Below are positions 35,396 through 44,863 of a DNA stretch of 64,000 nt, in pieces. Origin of the DNA: Planctomycetaceae bacterium (GTDB lineage Bacteria > Planctomycetota > Planctomycetia > Planctomycetales > Planctomycetaceae). The notes under the pieces are model-generated. The model had not been told where the DNA came from. It searched no databases and saw nothing but the letters and a program-made list of their open reading frames with translations. Location of the stretch: contig PBMZ01000070.1 of the NCBI GenBank assembly GCA_002722955.1, positions 1 through 64,000 on the forward strand, given 5' to 3'. Position 1 is the first letter of the stretch, and every line of letters begins with the position of its first letter. The translations under genes and the position numbers were made by a program.

Positions 35396-36766
35396 TCACG
35401 GCAGATCGATCGAAAACACCTGTGTGAAGAGTGCGTGCAACCCGAATCCCATCATCAGCGACAGGGGGATTAAATAGATCAGCGCTTTGGCAAGCCGATC
35501 GTGTGACAACGTTCCCCCAAGAAGCAACACGCAAAGCGTCGTTGCCATCCGAAAATCGACGAACTGTAAAGACAGCAACGTCACATACACGACTACCGTC
35601 AAGACGCAAGCGGCGGCCAGTCCGTTGCGGTCTGTGAATTCCGCAGCCTCCAAGTCCTCGGTCGAGGGTGGCTCGGCAGGCGTGCGGTTACGACGCACAT
35701 GATCGATGATCACACCCACGAACAGTAGACCTGTCGCGAGCGCTGCCAACATTCCGAAGTTCGGAAGCGTCTGAATTTCGCGCGGCATAATGGTGGCGTA
35801 TTGCTGTGTTCCTTTTGCGAGTCGTTCGTGCAATTCGTCGCCCTGAAGAAAGATTGACTCCGTGTGAATCTCGGCCATTCTCTCGCGCACATAGTCGGTA
35901 TTGATGGCTTCTTCCAGCATGTTGGCCAGAACATCGATACGATCTTGCGGCGTTCCTTTGGGAACCCACCAATAGAACGTGTTAACCATCGACAACGGAA
36001 TGCCCTGTTCGCGTGCGGTAGGGATATCGGGTAGTGCCGCGTGCCGCTCGTCTCCGATAAAGGCAAGTCCTCGCAAACCGGCCGGCTGAAAGCGCACGAA
36101 TTCCTCCAACGAAAATCCGGAGACATCCGTGTGCTTTCCATCGAGGCTCTCGAATCGGCTGGCGCCTCCGCCGAGCTGGACGAATTGAAAGCGAGCCCCT
36201 TCGACTTCTTGCTCCAACCCGAGTCCCGCAAAATGAGTCATTGCCCCCAAGTTGACGCCGAACGCCAATGAATTGGGAGAATCGCGAGCCGCATTCATCA
36301 GGTCATTCAGCGTTTCATAGGGCGAGTCTTCCGAGACTGCGATCACCATGCCTTGCTCGCCTGTTCCGGCGATCGGTTCGAAGGCCTCGGGCCCGTAATT
36401 CACGATCCCATATTGAGGCGCCGTGAGGATGGCTTCGTGCAAGATCAGCATCGTATAGCCATCGGGTTCTGCATCCTTGACCCGACGACTGCCGATCGTC
36501 GCTCCGGCACCGCCGATATTGATGACGACCAGCGGCTGATCCATCAGGTCGTTGTCGGCGATCGCCCTCTCAAAGATCCGAGCATACGTATCGGTGCCGC
36601 CACCAGCGCCGAAAGGAACAACCAACTTGACCGGCCGCGAGGGGAACTTGCCCTGCTCGGCCTGTTGATTGCAGCCAACTACGCCGCACATCAATAGCAG
36701 GCCCACGAGATATCGACTTTGTGGCATTGGAGCTGGTCTGGCACGGTTTAAGTAGGAATTGGACAT
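35396..36766 (-). CDS. TctC (Bug) substrate-binding lipoprotein fused to TctB-like membrane domain
   Basis: 456 residues from ATG 36766, which has AGGA 6 nt upstream; ATG 36727 and 36859 are alternatives. Lipobox VGLLLMCGVVGC. Residues about 50-345 form a Bug/TctC domain: RPVKLVVPFGAGGGTDTYAR, GAGATIGSRRV, DGYTMLILH, ARDSPNSLAFGVN, and WWVPKGTPQDRID. It is followed by about four helices of TctB type (LAALATGLLFVGVIID, LTVVVYVTLLSLQFV, MATTLCVLLLGG, LIYLIPLSLMMGF). Together these are two of the three parts of a tripartite tricarboxylate transporter. The large TctA permease is not next to it in the window. Confidence 0.82.
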   Translation of the reverse strand: MSNSYLNRARPAPMPQSRYLVGLLLMCGVVGCNQQAEQGKFPSRPVKLVVPFGAGGGTDTYARIFERAIADNDLMDQPLVVINIGGAGATIGSRRVKDAEPDGYTMLILHEAILTAPQYGIVNYGPEAFEPIAGTGEQGMVIAVSEDSPYETLNDLMNAARDSPNSLAFGVNLGAMTHFAGLGLEQEVEGARFQFVQLGGGASRFESLDGKHTDVSGFSLEEFVRFQPAGLRGLAFIGDERHAALPDIPTAREQGIPLSMVNTFYWWVPKGTPQDRIDVLANMLEEAINTDYVRERMAEIHTESIFLQGDELHERLAKGTQQYATIMPREIQTLPNFGMLAALATGLLFVGVIIDHVRRNRTPAEPPSTEDLEAAEFTDRNGLAAACVLTVVVYVTLLSLQFVDFRMATTLCVLLLGGTLSHDRLAKALIYLIPLSLMMGFGLHALFTQVFSIDLP

Positions 36767-36958
36767 TGATTTCCTACCAGTAGACCGACCTCTTTGCAAA
36801 CTTGCCAGCGAAGCGCCCAAAGCCCGTCCGAGTTGAGTGAAACGGTTTAAACGCGACATGGAATTCTGAGCCCCGATTTAGTGTGAACTCGATGCCGGTT
36901 TTGGTATCTTGGTGAGGCTAAACCCCTTCATGACGATGTTCGAGCGGAACGAAAGAAG

Positions 36959-39900
36959 ATGGAGCATCAAGCGTTTGATCCTTATCACAAGTGGCTCGGT
37001 ATAAAGCCGGAAGAGCAGCCGCCGCATCATTATCGGCTGTTGGGGATCAGTACGTTCGAAGCCGATGATGATGTGATCGATTCGGCCGCCGAGCGTCACA
37101 TGACTTTCTTGCAGACATGCTCGACCGGTGAACACATCGAGGATTCGCAGCGACTCTTGAATGAAGTTGCCGCGGCCCGAGTTTGCTTGCTGAATCCGAA
37201 AAAGAAAGCGGCCTACGATCGAAAACTTCGGCAGCAGCTCGAACAGCCCCAATCCGACGACATTCAGACGGAAGCTGCACCGGAGATCGACATTCAAAGC
37301 GCTGGCCCGATTCGGCGGCGAACTCAAGGTTCGTTGATTGGGATCGTTGGCATTTCGGTGGTTGGTTTGTTGACTTTGGCTGGCATCTATCAGTTTTTTA
37401 TTGCTGGTGGCGACGCGGATCTCGGACAAGCTGCCAATGGCAACACGAATTCAACAGTCGACAATGGCGAGAACCCAGTTCCGCCGATTATTGATCCGCC
37501 ACATGAAGAGTTGTTGGAAAAGTGGAAGCCGCTTTCGACCAAGCCGGCGAATATCGAATTGCCCCAAAGTGGTGTTCGCGCGTTTGGCAGCTCACGCCGT
37601 TTGGCGTCCATGTATCCGGGCACTCGTTATTTCTTATCAGTCAACACCGATGGTGAAGCGCGCCTCATCAATCTCGAGAATGGCCATGTCGCGCGAACAT
37701 TTAAGAGCAGCGGAGGCAAAATCGGCCACGCTGCGATCTCGAAGGACGGCCAGAAAGTTGCCACGGCCAGCAAATCTGGTATCGAGGTCTGGGACGTTGC
37801 AGCGGACAAGAAAATCGGCGACTTGAAAAGCTCGGGCAAGATCGAGAGCCAACACGTTGCCTTTTCTTCCGATGGGAATTCGATCATCTCGGGAGACAGC
37901 GATTTCACCATTCGCGTGTGGGACATAGAGAAGCAAGCGGTTTCGGCCGTGCTGGCTGGACACGGTCGGCCAATTCGAGCCGTCGCACTCTCGCCAGATG
38001 GGAAAAGAGCGATTTCGGTTAGTTCGGGAGATACCAAGTTTTGGAATCTCTCGACAGAACGACCGGACCAGTCAGGCACTCCGAGGAATACACATGCTGT
38101 GGCCTATTCCAGCGACGGAAGGTTTGTGGTCACTGGTGGTGAAGATGAGATCATTCGGTTGTGGGAAACAGAAGGTCCTCGGCTTCGCGGTCAATGGGCT
38201 GGGCACGACAGCCCCATCAAGTCGTTGCGTTTTTCATTTGATGACAAGACCGTACTGTCAGGCGATGATTCTGGCGTTGTTTTGTTATGGGATGTGCTAA
38301 CAGGAAGCGAGCTGACTGCATTCGAAGAAATCGAAGAGCCCATCACTGACCTGGACTTCATCAACGGCACGCTCGCCCTGGCGGCGACACCGACCCAAGT
38401 GATGGCCTTTGCGCTCAAGGCTAGTGACTCGCCGACTCGCCCCGATCCGGTTGCCAGGACTGACGAAACCAGTTCGGGCAAGGTTCGTTACCTCAGAACA
38501 CTGAAACCGATTGAAGTTGTCACGGGACACGAAGAGTGGAATGTCGACAACGTGATCAAGTTGAAGGGTAAACCGTCGAAAAACGGAATCTGGTTGCATC
38601 CCAACAAAACAGTCGATGACCATGAAGTCGGTTCGATCGAATTCGACATTAGCGAGATTCCTGCGAATCTTCGTTTGTTCACAGGCGCTGTTGCCCTGAA
38701 CGATACCGCGCGCGGAGATTCTTACCCGATAACTTTTCAAGTGATCGGTGATGGCAAGCCGTTATGGAATTCAAAACCTTTGTCCGTTGTTGGTTCCGAA
38801 CAAGGCTTTTCGCTGGATCTTTCGACAGTCAAGAAACTGCGTTTGGAGACGAGCAGCAAGACGCGTTTTAACGCGCACTCGGTTTGGATCGAGCCCAGAT
38901 TTGTATCGCAAGGAACACAGAACCTGCTGGCCGACTTCGACTCGCTAGAACAAACCGAGGGAAAGTGGAGTCAGTTTGGCGGCGAAATTATTTCACCATC
39001 GGATGGTGGGCTTTTGACGCTGCCAGTGCATGTGCCGGAGCTCTATCGAATTCGTATGAAAGCCAAGCAAGTTGCCGGTAACGCGACGTTTGGAGTTGGC
39101 ATCGTCGTCGGGGATGGCAACCGTACACTGGTGGCATTGAACGGCTGGCAGGGAACGGTTAGCGGATTGCATCAGCTCAATGGGAAAGAGGGCAAGGACA
39201 ACATTACCGCGGCACCTGGCAAGGGGATCTTCCACTCAGACGACGAAAGCACGATTGTCATCACGGTGCTCCGAAAACAAGTCAAAGTCTATTTTGATGA
39301 CGTCAAGGTTATCGATTGGGAAGGCGAAGCGAACGACTTTTCATGGCCCAGCAATCATCCGTGGATTCCAGGCAGAAAGCTCGCCCTCACAACGGTCGAC
39401 GGTAGCCAATATCGAATCAGCTCGATGGAATTGGAGACAATCTTCGACACCGATCAAGTGACCGAACCTATCACTCCGGTCACTCCAGTGACGCCACCAG
39501 CAGCCCTGCCTGAACTGGTCATGACAGACACGGTGAAAGCTCGCGGAGACGCGCTCAATAAGTATGGTGGAACGGCTGAAAGCGAACGCGCTGTCGAAGC
39601 TGGTTTGAAATGGCTCGCCGATCATCAACGAGCTAATGGAAGTTGGTCAATCAACTATCGACTGGCTGGAGTTTGCGATGGTACCTGTACTCAGACGGGT
39701 GACTTCAAAACCGCACACTCTGCCGCGACGGGAATGGCGCTGTTAGCGTTTCTTGGTGCTGGGCATACTCATAAGGAAGGCGACTATCAGGCGACCGTCC
39801 AACGCGGTATCAACTATTTGCTTGACGTCGCCACCAGAGTTGCGGCTGGCATCGACATGCGTGGCCTTGTCGACCGGGCGGGAATGTATTCGCAAGGCAT

Positions 39901-40567
39901 CTCCACATACGCTCTTTGTGAAGCGTATCGATTGACGAACGACCCGCTTTTGAAATCGACGTGCCAAGGTGCAATTGACTTCATCATCAAAGCCCAGCAT
40001 CCATCAAACGGTGGCTGGCGATACAAGCCACTTGAAGTGGGCGACATTTCGGTTACTGCGTGGCAATTGATGGCCTTGAATTCCGCTCGCACTGGGCGAT
40101 TGCGAGTTCGCCCGAACATTTTCAAGGGTGTTGAATCGTTCTTGAACAGCGTGCAGATCGATTTGGGAGCCCGTTACAAATACTCCGCTGACGACAAGAG
40201 AAAGATGTATCGATCAGCCACCGGAATTGGATTGCACCTACGGATATTGTTGGGAGCGAAGCAAGACAACGAGGGGCTCAGACGCGGCGTAGACTATATT
40301 CTCGAAGAAGGATGGCATCCAACGCACGCCTACGCAAACTACTACGCAACCATGTTGATGTTCCAATATGGTGGGAATGCCTGGGACCAATGGAATGCCG
40401 AAATGCGTTCCAAGTTAGTGGCCACACAATCGACCTCCGGACATGCCAAGGGGAGCTGGTCGGCCCGGGGCGAATACGCTCCCCAAGGCGGTCGGCTCTA
40501 CGAGACTTGCCTGTCCCTTTACATGCTTGAAACCTATTACCGTCATAAACGGACCTACGAAAATTGA
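36959..40567 (+). CDS. 1202-residue DnaJ-like / WD40 / NPCBM / prenyltransferase-like toroid protein
   Basis: Domains in order: a J-like cytoplasmic domain (about residues 1-92, FDPYHKWLGI...HYRLLGI...LLNPKKKAAYDRKL); one membrane helix about 125-148 (SLIGIVGISVVGLLTLAGIY); WD40-like beta-propeller about 210-495 (repeated FSSDGNSIISGDSDFTIRVWD units); an NPCBM-like galactose-binding domain about 505-650 (NGIWLHPN, SIEFDIS, FQVIGDGKPLWNS); a LamG/DUF1080-like domain about 655-830; a Pro/Thr linker; and an alpha/alpha toroid about 870-1195 of the squalene-cyclase/prenyltransferase type (VEAGLKWLADHQRANGSWS, GINYLLDVA). Each part resembles planctomycete families; the order suggests a cell-surface receptor. 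No catalytic Asp motif of cyclases is evident. Confidence 0.8.
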   Translation: MEHQAFDPYHKWLGIKPEEQPPHHYRLLGISTFEADDDVIDSAAERHMTFLQTCSTGEHIEDSQRLLNEVAAARVCLLNPKKKAAYDRKLRQQLEQPQSDDIQTEAAPEIDIQSAGPIRRRTQGSLIGIVGISVVGLLTLAGIYQFFIAGGDADLGQAANGNTNSTVDNGENPVPPIIDPPHEELLEKWKPLSTKPANIELPQSGVRAFGSSRRLASMYPGTRYFLSVNTDGEARLINLENGHVARTFKSSGGKIGHAAISKDGQKVATASKSGIEVWDVAADKKIGDLKSSGKIESQHVAFSSDGNSIISGDSDFTIRVWDIEKQAVSAVLAGHGRPIRAVALSPDGKRAISVSSGDTKFWNLSTERPDQSGTPRNTHAVAYSSDGRFVVTGGEDEIIRLWETEGPRLRGQWAGHDSPIKSLRFSFDDKTVLSGDDSGVVLLWDVLTGSELTAFEEIEEPITDLDFINGTLALAATPTQVMAFALKASDSPTRPDPVARTDETSSGKVRYLRTLKPIEVVTGHEEWNVDNVIKLKGKPSKNGIWLHPNKTVDDHEVGSIEFDISEIPANLRLFTGAVALNDTARGDSYPITFQVIGDGKPLWNSKPLSVVGSEQGFSLDLSTVKKLRLETSSKTRFNAHSVWIEPRFVSQGTQNLLADFDSLEQTEGKWSQFGGEIISPSDGGLLTLPVHVPELYRIRMKAKQVAGNATFGVGIVVGDGNRTLVALNGWQGTVSGLHQLNGKEGKDNITAAPGKGIFHSDDESTIVITVLRKQVKVYFDDVKVIDWEGEANDFSWPSNHPWIPGRKLALTTVDGSQYRISSMELETIFDTDQVTEPITPVTPVTPPAALPELVMTDTVKARGDALNKYGGTAESERAVEAGLKWLADHQRANGSWSINYRLAGVCDGTCTQTGDFKTAHSAATGMALLAFLGAGHTHKEGDYQATVQRGINYLLDVATRVAAGIDMRGLVDRAGMYSQGISTYALCEAYRLTNDPLLKSTCQGAIDFIIKAQHPSNGGWRYKPLEVGDISVTAWQLMALNSARTGRLRVRPNIFKGVESFLNSVQIDLGARYKYSADDKRKMYRSATGIGLHLRILLGAKQDNEGLRRGVDYILEEGWHPTHAYANYYATMLMFQYGGNAWDQWNAEMRSKLVATQSTSGHAKGSWSARGEYAPQGGRLYETCLSLYMLETYYRHKRTYEN

Positions 40568-40642
40568 ATTGAGCGTGGATCTGAGTGATTAGCTTTTAGC
40601 AATTGGCTGTTTGCGGGTAATTTTTAGCTGTGAGTTTCTATC

Positions 40643-40742
40643 GTAACCCGACGCGTAAGCGAGGGACGCTCACACGTGTTCGCAATCGATGATTATCGAT
40701 GACGACCACGTGCGAGCGTCCCTCGCTAACGCGTCGAGTTAC
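40643..40742. repeat. paired inverted element GTAACCCGACGCG, copy A
   Basis: Arms 40643-40678 and 40707-40742 match in reverse complement at 33 of 36 positions, with a 28-nt spacer that contains ATCGATGATTATCGAT. A second copy lies at 51418-51522 and a short form at 6126. The remaining gap 40568-40800 has no gene. Confidence 0.9.
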
Positions 40743-40800
40743 CATGAGATTCCCAACGGCTGATTGCTGACCGCTAACTGCTCCCCCAAGGCGGACTCAA

Positions 40801-41712
40801 ATGAAGATCAAAACAATTGCCATCGCGCTGGCCCTTTGTTTTCTCGGCTCAACTGTCGAGGCTGCTAAAGATGTGTACTTTTTCGGCGTCAAGATCAACA
40901 AACGTGATTACATCGGCGGCACGGTGTTTAGCACGTCCGGTTTGACTGCAGAAGTCGACATGGGTTACTTGCACGGACTCTTGAAAGGCCAACGCCTGCA
41001 GATCTATCGCCGTGGCGAGACCAGTTTCGAAATCGTCACTGACGCCATTGTCACAAAGATCAATCGCAAGAAATCATTCATCAAGTCCACGACATTGCGG
41101 GCCATCGAAGAAAAGGACTACGTGGTCTTTCAAGCGGCTCAATTGGATTTGTGGAACCGGCAAAAGAAGCTCGATTACGAAGCGGCTCGGCGATTGGTTT
41201 TGACGAAAATTCGAGGTCGCTACGACACCAGAGAAACCCAAACGGACCGCGAAGACTTACTTGTGCTGCGTCGATCAAAGTCTCGCAAGTTCGATTTTTG
41301 GCGCCGCGAGGTTGCTCGATTCCGAGAAACTCAACAGATCGTTTTGGATGCAAGTCGGACGCGTCGCTATTGGTTGTCGGATGGTGCCGAAGGCATTCCC
41401 GACATCAAGGTTCGCATTGATGACTTGAAGGCTGGCCAAACCATCGACGAGTTGCAATTGCAGCGCTTGCGACAAATCGGTGTTGGCGTGTTTGACAATC
41501 CGTACTCTCTTTCAAAAGATACCGTTCCCGTCGATGTTACAAACATCGACGATGCACTGGACGACCCGGCACCAGAGCCCGCCGAGCCTGTTCTTTCGCC
41601 GCGTTTGCAGCTTGTCGAGAGAATTGGTGATACACTTGATTGGTTGAACCGGTCGCTCAAAGAGGAAGAGGAAGAAGCAGACTTCAAGAAGCAGAATTCC
41701 ACGGATCCATGA
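40801..41712 (+). CDS. hypothetical exported protein
   Basis: 303 residues, family not recognised. A clear signal peptide (KIKTIAIALALCFLGSTVEAA) precedes a beta-rich N-terminal domain (about residues 23-110) with VYFFGVKINKRDYIGGTVFSTSG and DMGYLHGLLKGQRLQIYRRGE, which resembles small surface domains that sense or bind ligands. The middle is highly charged and helical, then a Pro-rich linker and a C-terminal coiled coil (LDWLNRSLKEEEEEADFKKQ). Upstream ATG-proximal sequence CCCCAAGGCGGACTCAA carries AAGGCGG as a ribosome-binding site. The stop overlaps the ATG of the sulfatase relic (ATGA), suggesting a former operon. Confidence 0.7.
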   Translation: MKIKTIAIALALCFLGSTVEAAKDVYFFGVKINKRDYIGGTVFSTSGLTAEVDMGYLHGLLKGQRLQIYRRGETSFEIVTDAIVTKINRKKSFIKSTTLRAIEEKDYVVFQAAQLDLWNRQKKLDYEAARRLVLTKIRGRYDTRETQTDREDLLVLRRSKSRKFDFWRREVARFRETQQIVLDASRTRRYWLSDGAEGIPDIKVRIDDLKAGQTIDELQLQRLRQIGVGVFDNPYSLSKDTVPVDVTNIDDALDDPAPEPAEPVLSPRLQLVERIGDTLDWLNRSLKEEEEEADFKKQNSTDP

Positions 41713-41977
41713 CCATCCCTTCAAGTCGCATCAGTGCAGCGTCGCTGTTCATTGGCTAATTCTTACATTTTTTAGCTTGTTAGCTGCATCGAGGGTGGCG
41801 GAAGCAGCAAGGCCAACATCGTCGTGATCTTTGGATGATTTGGGCTATGATCCGTCGGAGTCCCAGAATATTGCCGAGAAACATATGGACGTGATCGCGC
41901 AAATCAAGAAAATTGCAGCAGACCACAAATCCACGGTCAATGGGCCGCCGTCTCAGCTCGAGATTCCGTTGAAGTGA
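41709..41977 (+). pseudogene. relic of a secreted sulfatase gene, interior deleted
   Basis: Translation in changing frames gives the two ends of a sulfatase. From ATG 41709 (ATGA overlap with the gene before): MTIPSSRISAASLFIG, a stop, then hydrophobic signal-peptide sequence including LLAASRVAEAA. A second frame gives ANIVVIF and a third gives DDLGYD, together the N-terminal metal-binding IVVIFxDDLGY motif of sulfatases. This runs directly into DPSESQNIAEKH...IKKIAADHKSTVNGPP, the typical sulfatase C-terminal end, and stops at 41977. The catalytic Cys/Ser-x-Pro-x-Arg motif and about 1.2-1.4 kb expected between are missing. At least two frameshifts and a stop show it is dead. Confidence 0.8.
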
Positions 41978-42002
41978 CGGACTAGCCTGCATGGGAATGA
42001 GT

Positions 42003-42075
42003 AGTTGGAGTCCAGCCTTTAGGCGCTTGAGGTTGCGAAACGTCGCCATGGGCGGCTAAAGCCTGCACTCCAACT
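42003..42075. repeat. inverted repeat, AGTTGGAGTCCAGCCTTTAG family
   Basis: Arms 42003-42026 and 42052-42075 pair over 24 bp with two or three mismatches and a 25-nt spacer. It lies 25 nt after the end of the sulfatase relic and 43 nt before kdsA. Confidence 0.8.
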
Positions 42076-42118
42076 TTCAAGCAATGCACGTTAGCGGCAT
42101 CACGAAAGGATTCAGACG

Positions 42119-42961
42119 ATGCCTAACAACCCAGTTTCTGTCGGCAATTACGAATGCGGCCAAGGCAGACCGCTGCTATTCTTGGTTGGTCCTTGCGTGA
42201 TGGAGAGCGAGGATCTTGTGCTTTCCATCGCCGATCATCTGGCGAAAGTCGCCAACGATTTGTCGCTGCAAATCGTATTTAAGGCAAGCTTTGACAAGGC
42301 GAACCGCACCAGCATCGACAGTTTTCGAGGTCCCGGTGTCGAGCTGGGAATGCAGTGGATGCGGCAAGTTCAAGAACGCACGGGATTGCCCACAACGACC
42401 GATATTCACGAGCCCACTCAAGCGGCGCCGGTTGGCTCGGTTTGTCAGGTTGTTCAGATTCCGGCTTTCTTGGCGCGTCAAACGGACTTAGTTCACGCGG
42501 CGGCCGAGGAAACCGCCAAACATGGACATGTCGTCAACATCAAGAAACCGCAGTTTGTTGCTCCCGAGGATACCATTCATATCGTTAAGAAGTGTGAGGG
42601 TTTCGGGAATCCGAACGTGTTTTTAACCGAACGCGGCACAACGTTTGGCTACGGTCGACTGGTGAATGACATGCGAGCGATTCCGATCATGCAAAGCTGT
42701 GGTGCTCCCGTCGTTTACGATGCAACTCACAGCGTGCAGTTACCCGGCGGCAGCACGACAGGTGGACAAAGAGAGATGGTTCCCACACTGGCCCGATCAG
42801 CAGTTGCCGCCGGATGTGACGCCGTATTCATGGAAACTCACCCGGAACCAGACAAAGCTATGAGCGACGGCCCGAACATGGTACCGTTGAATGAGATTGC
42901 CAATTTGATGCAACAGTTGACTCGCATCCGATCTTTGATGAGCGAACTGGAAAACGAATAG
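42119..42961 (+). CDS. kdsA: 3-deoxy-D-manno-octulosonate 8-phosphate synthase (KDO8P synthase)
   Basis: 280 residues, normal length. It condenses phosphoenolpyruvate with D-arabinose 5-phosphate to give KDO 8-phosphate for lipopolysaccharide core. Landmarks: [65 protein letters not shown], and [14 protein letters not shown]. The position before VMES is Cys (VGPCVMES), where metal-independent E. coli enzyme has Asn; Cys there is the metal ligand of the metal-dependent class. The presence of kdsA implies that the organism makes KDO-containing LPS. Confidence 0.96.
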   Translation: MPNNPVSVGNYECGQGRPLLFLVGPCVMESEDLVLSIADHLAKVANDLSLQIVFKASFDKANRTSIDSFRGPGVELGMQWMRQVQERTGLPTTTDIHEPTQAAPVGSVCQVVQIPAFLARQTDLVHAAAEETAKHGHVVNIKKPQFVAPEDTIHIVKKCEGFGNPNVFLTERGTTFGYGRLVNDMRAIPIMQSCGAPVVYDATHSVQLPGGSTTGGQREMVPTLARSAVAAGCDAVFMETHPEPDKAMSDGPNMVPLNEIANLMQQLTRIRSLMSELENE

Positions 42962-42962
42962 C

Positions 42963-44834
42963 GTGGAGCGAACTGAATTGAATACCACACCAAACCAATC
43001 CGGCGAATCAGTAAGCAATGAAGACGAACATAAAAAACGTTCTTTGTTCAAGAGAAACCTGTCCGTTTTAGTAGGTGCTGTTGGCGTCGGGATCGTTGCA
43101 ATTGTGAGTTCCAGCTGTTCGGAAGCTCCGCCTCCAATCATTCCAGGAGCGAACACAACAGGTGGGGCGGGCGGTGGAGCGCCGACACGTTGTAAAGACC
43201 TGATCGAATCGGTAATTGATACGCTTCAACCAAACCGTCTTGGGATCAGCTCCGATGGTGAGACGGCGATTACATTGCTCAACGATTGGGATGATTCTTG
43301 CGGACAAGAAATTCCGGCTGCCGACGAAGCGGCTCTGCAGCTTCGCTCGAAGCTCCTAGAATCAAACGCCCGGACACGTGCGGACGAAGACCGCTTCGTC
43401 AACCGTGACATGTACCACATTCGCGACGCCTTGTGGTACAAGCAATTGCTCGAGTTCGCGGCTGGTCAATCCGACGATGATCTAGGCACTGTCGTCAACT
43501 TGTTCTATCACATTGTTAGAAATGTTGAGTTGATATCGGATCAAGAAGAGGTCGTCCCTCTGATGCCCTTCGATGCCTATTTGCTCGGCCGTGCTACCGC
43601 CGAGACTCGGGCATTGTTGCTGGCCAACATTCTGCGCCAATTGCGAATTGACTCCGTCATCATCAACGCCGGAGGGGGTTCGAAGGCGTGGTGCATGGGC
43701 GTCTTACTCAATGCCAATGTCTACTTGTTCGATCCGACGTTGGGTTTGCCCATACCGTCCGAGAAAGATGACGCGTCCTCGCACTTAGTCCAGATTCCGG
43801 CCACCTTGGCTGAGGCTCAAGACAACGATGCCTTGTTGAGAGCATTGGATTTGTCCGACGATCAACCTTACCCCCTGACTGCTGAGTCCTTGAAATCAAG
43901 CACTGCGTCGATCATCGCCAGCAGTGGCTACTTTGCTCCAAGAATGGCTCGGCTGCAGCGGTCGTTGGTGGGTGATCAGTCAATGGTAATCTACGATCCG
44001 GTCGAGGACACTGACCTCGGCGCTGGCACAGTGGCACGCATTGTCGATTCTTGTGCCGAGGCCTGGAAAGCGGGTGACCTAAGCGTTTGGAGTTTTCCGG
44101 AAGAGCAATTGGTCGCGGCACAAGACCTCAGTGATAAACAGACAGAGCGACTCCGAATTCTGATGCATCCGTTGGAAGTGCCGGTCTACATCGAAAACGC
44201 TGTGATCCTAGTCGACCTCACAACTCTCGATAATCGAGTCGTCAGGGCTCGAATGATCGAGGAAGGACAGGTTGCTTACACGATCGAGATTCCCAACACT
44301 GGCCAAGTCGTCAAGATTCCGAAGGCTCAGGTCAAGAAACTCGATCCCATTGCGCTCATGACATTCACGAAACCAGCGCGATTTCAGTACAAGACGCGCG
44401 CCGCACAGATGCAAGGCGACTTTGGTCTCGCGATCAAGAAGTACCTGAGCGTTCAACTTTGGAACGAATTGCCGCCGACTCAAAAGGGCATCTTCATTCC
44501 AGATGTTGAAAGACGCATCTTCATATCACAACTTCCCACGCCGATTCGCGACATGCATCGCAGGGCTGCTGCCGACGCACTGTTTTGGACAGGCATGGCA
44601 CAGTATGAACTCGGCGAATACAAGTCGGCAGAAGAAAGCCTGTCGCGATACGTCAACCGATACCCGGGTGGCAAGTGGCTCAATTCCGTCCGTTACACGG
44701 CTGCCTTGTCGATGGCACAGCGCGGCAAGTTTGAGGAAGCTGCCAAGGAATTGCGTCGGATCACGAAGGCGGCCCCTCAATCTCGCGGCTATCTACTTCT
44801 CGCGCGGCGTTGGGAATCGCAGGCCAGCAAATAG
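42963..44834 (+). CDS. lipoprotein with transglutaminase-like region and TPR tail
   Basis: 623 residues, GTG start at 42963, one nucleotide after the kdsA stop. Charged N-terminus, then VLVGAVGVGIVAIVSSSC with a lipobox Cys about residue 52, then a Gly-rich linker. The middle has ETRALLLANILRQLRIDSVIINAG...KAWCMGVLLNANVYLFDPTLGLPIP, the layout of a transglutaminase-like fold (DP after VYLF at the Asp position). The C-terminal 100 residues are TPR-like (FWTGMAQYELGEYKSAEESLSRYV, NSVRYTAALSMAQRGKFEEAAKELRRI). I do not know the family. Close spacing suggests cotranscription with kdsA and the next gene. Confidence 0.75.
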   Translation: MERTELNTTPNQSGESVSNEDEHKKRSLFKRNLSVLVGAVGVGIVAIVSSSCSEAPPPIIPGANTTGGAGGGAPTRCKDLIESVIDTLQPNRLGISSDGETAITLLNDWDDSCGQEIPAADEAALQLRSKLLESNARTRADEDRFVNRDMYHIRDALWYKQLLEFAAGQSDDDLGTVVNLFYHIVRNVELISDQEEVVPLMPFDAYLLGRATAETRALLLANILRQLRIDSVIINAGGGSKAWCMGVLLNANVYLFDPTLGLPIPSEKDDASSHLVQIPATLAEAQDNDALLRALDLSDDQPYPLTAESLKSSTASIIASSGYFAPRMARLQRSLVGDQSMVIYDPVEDTDLGAGTVARIVDSCAEAWKAGDLSVWSFPEEQLVAAQDLSDKQTERLRILMHPLEVPVYIENAVILVDLTTLDNRVVRARMIEEGQVAYTIEIPNTGQVVKIPKAQVKKLDPIALMTFTKPARFQYKTRAAQMQGDFGLAIKKYLSVQLWNELPPTQKGIFIPDVERRIFISQLPTPIRDMHRRAAADALFWTGMAQYELGEYKSAEESLSRYVNRYPGGKWLNSVRYTAALSMAQRGKFEEAAKELRRITKAAPQSRGYLLLARRWESQASK

Positions 44835-44863
44835 ACGGGAGATGTCGATAACACGGGGGCATC

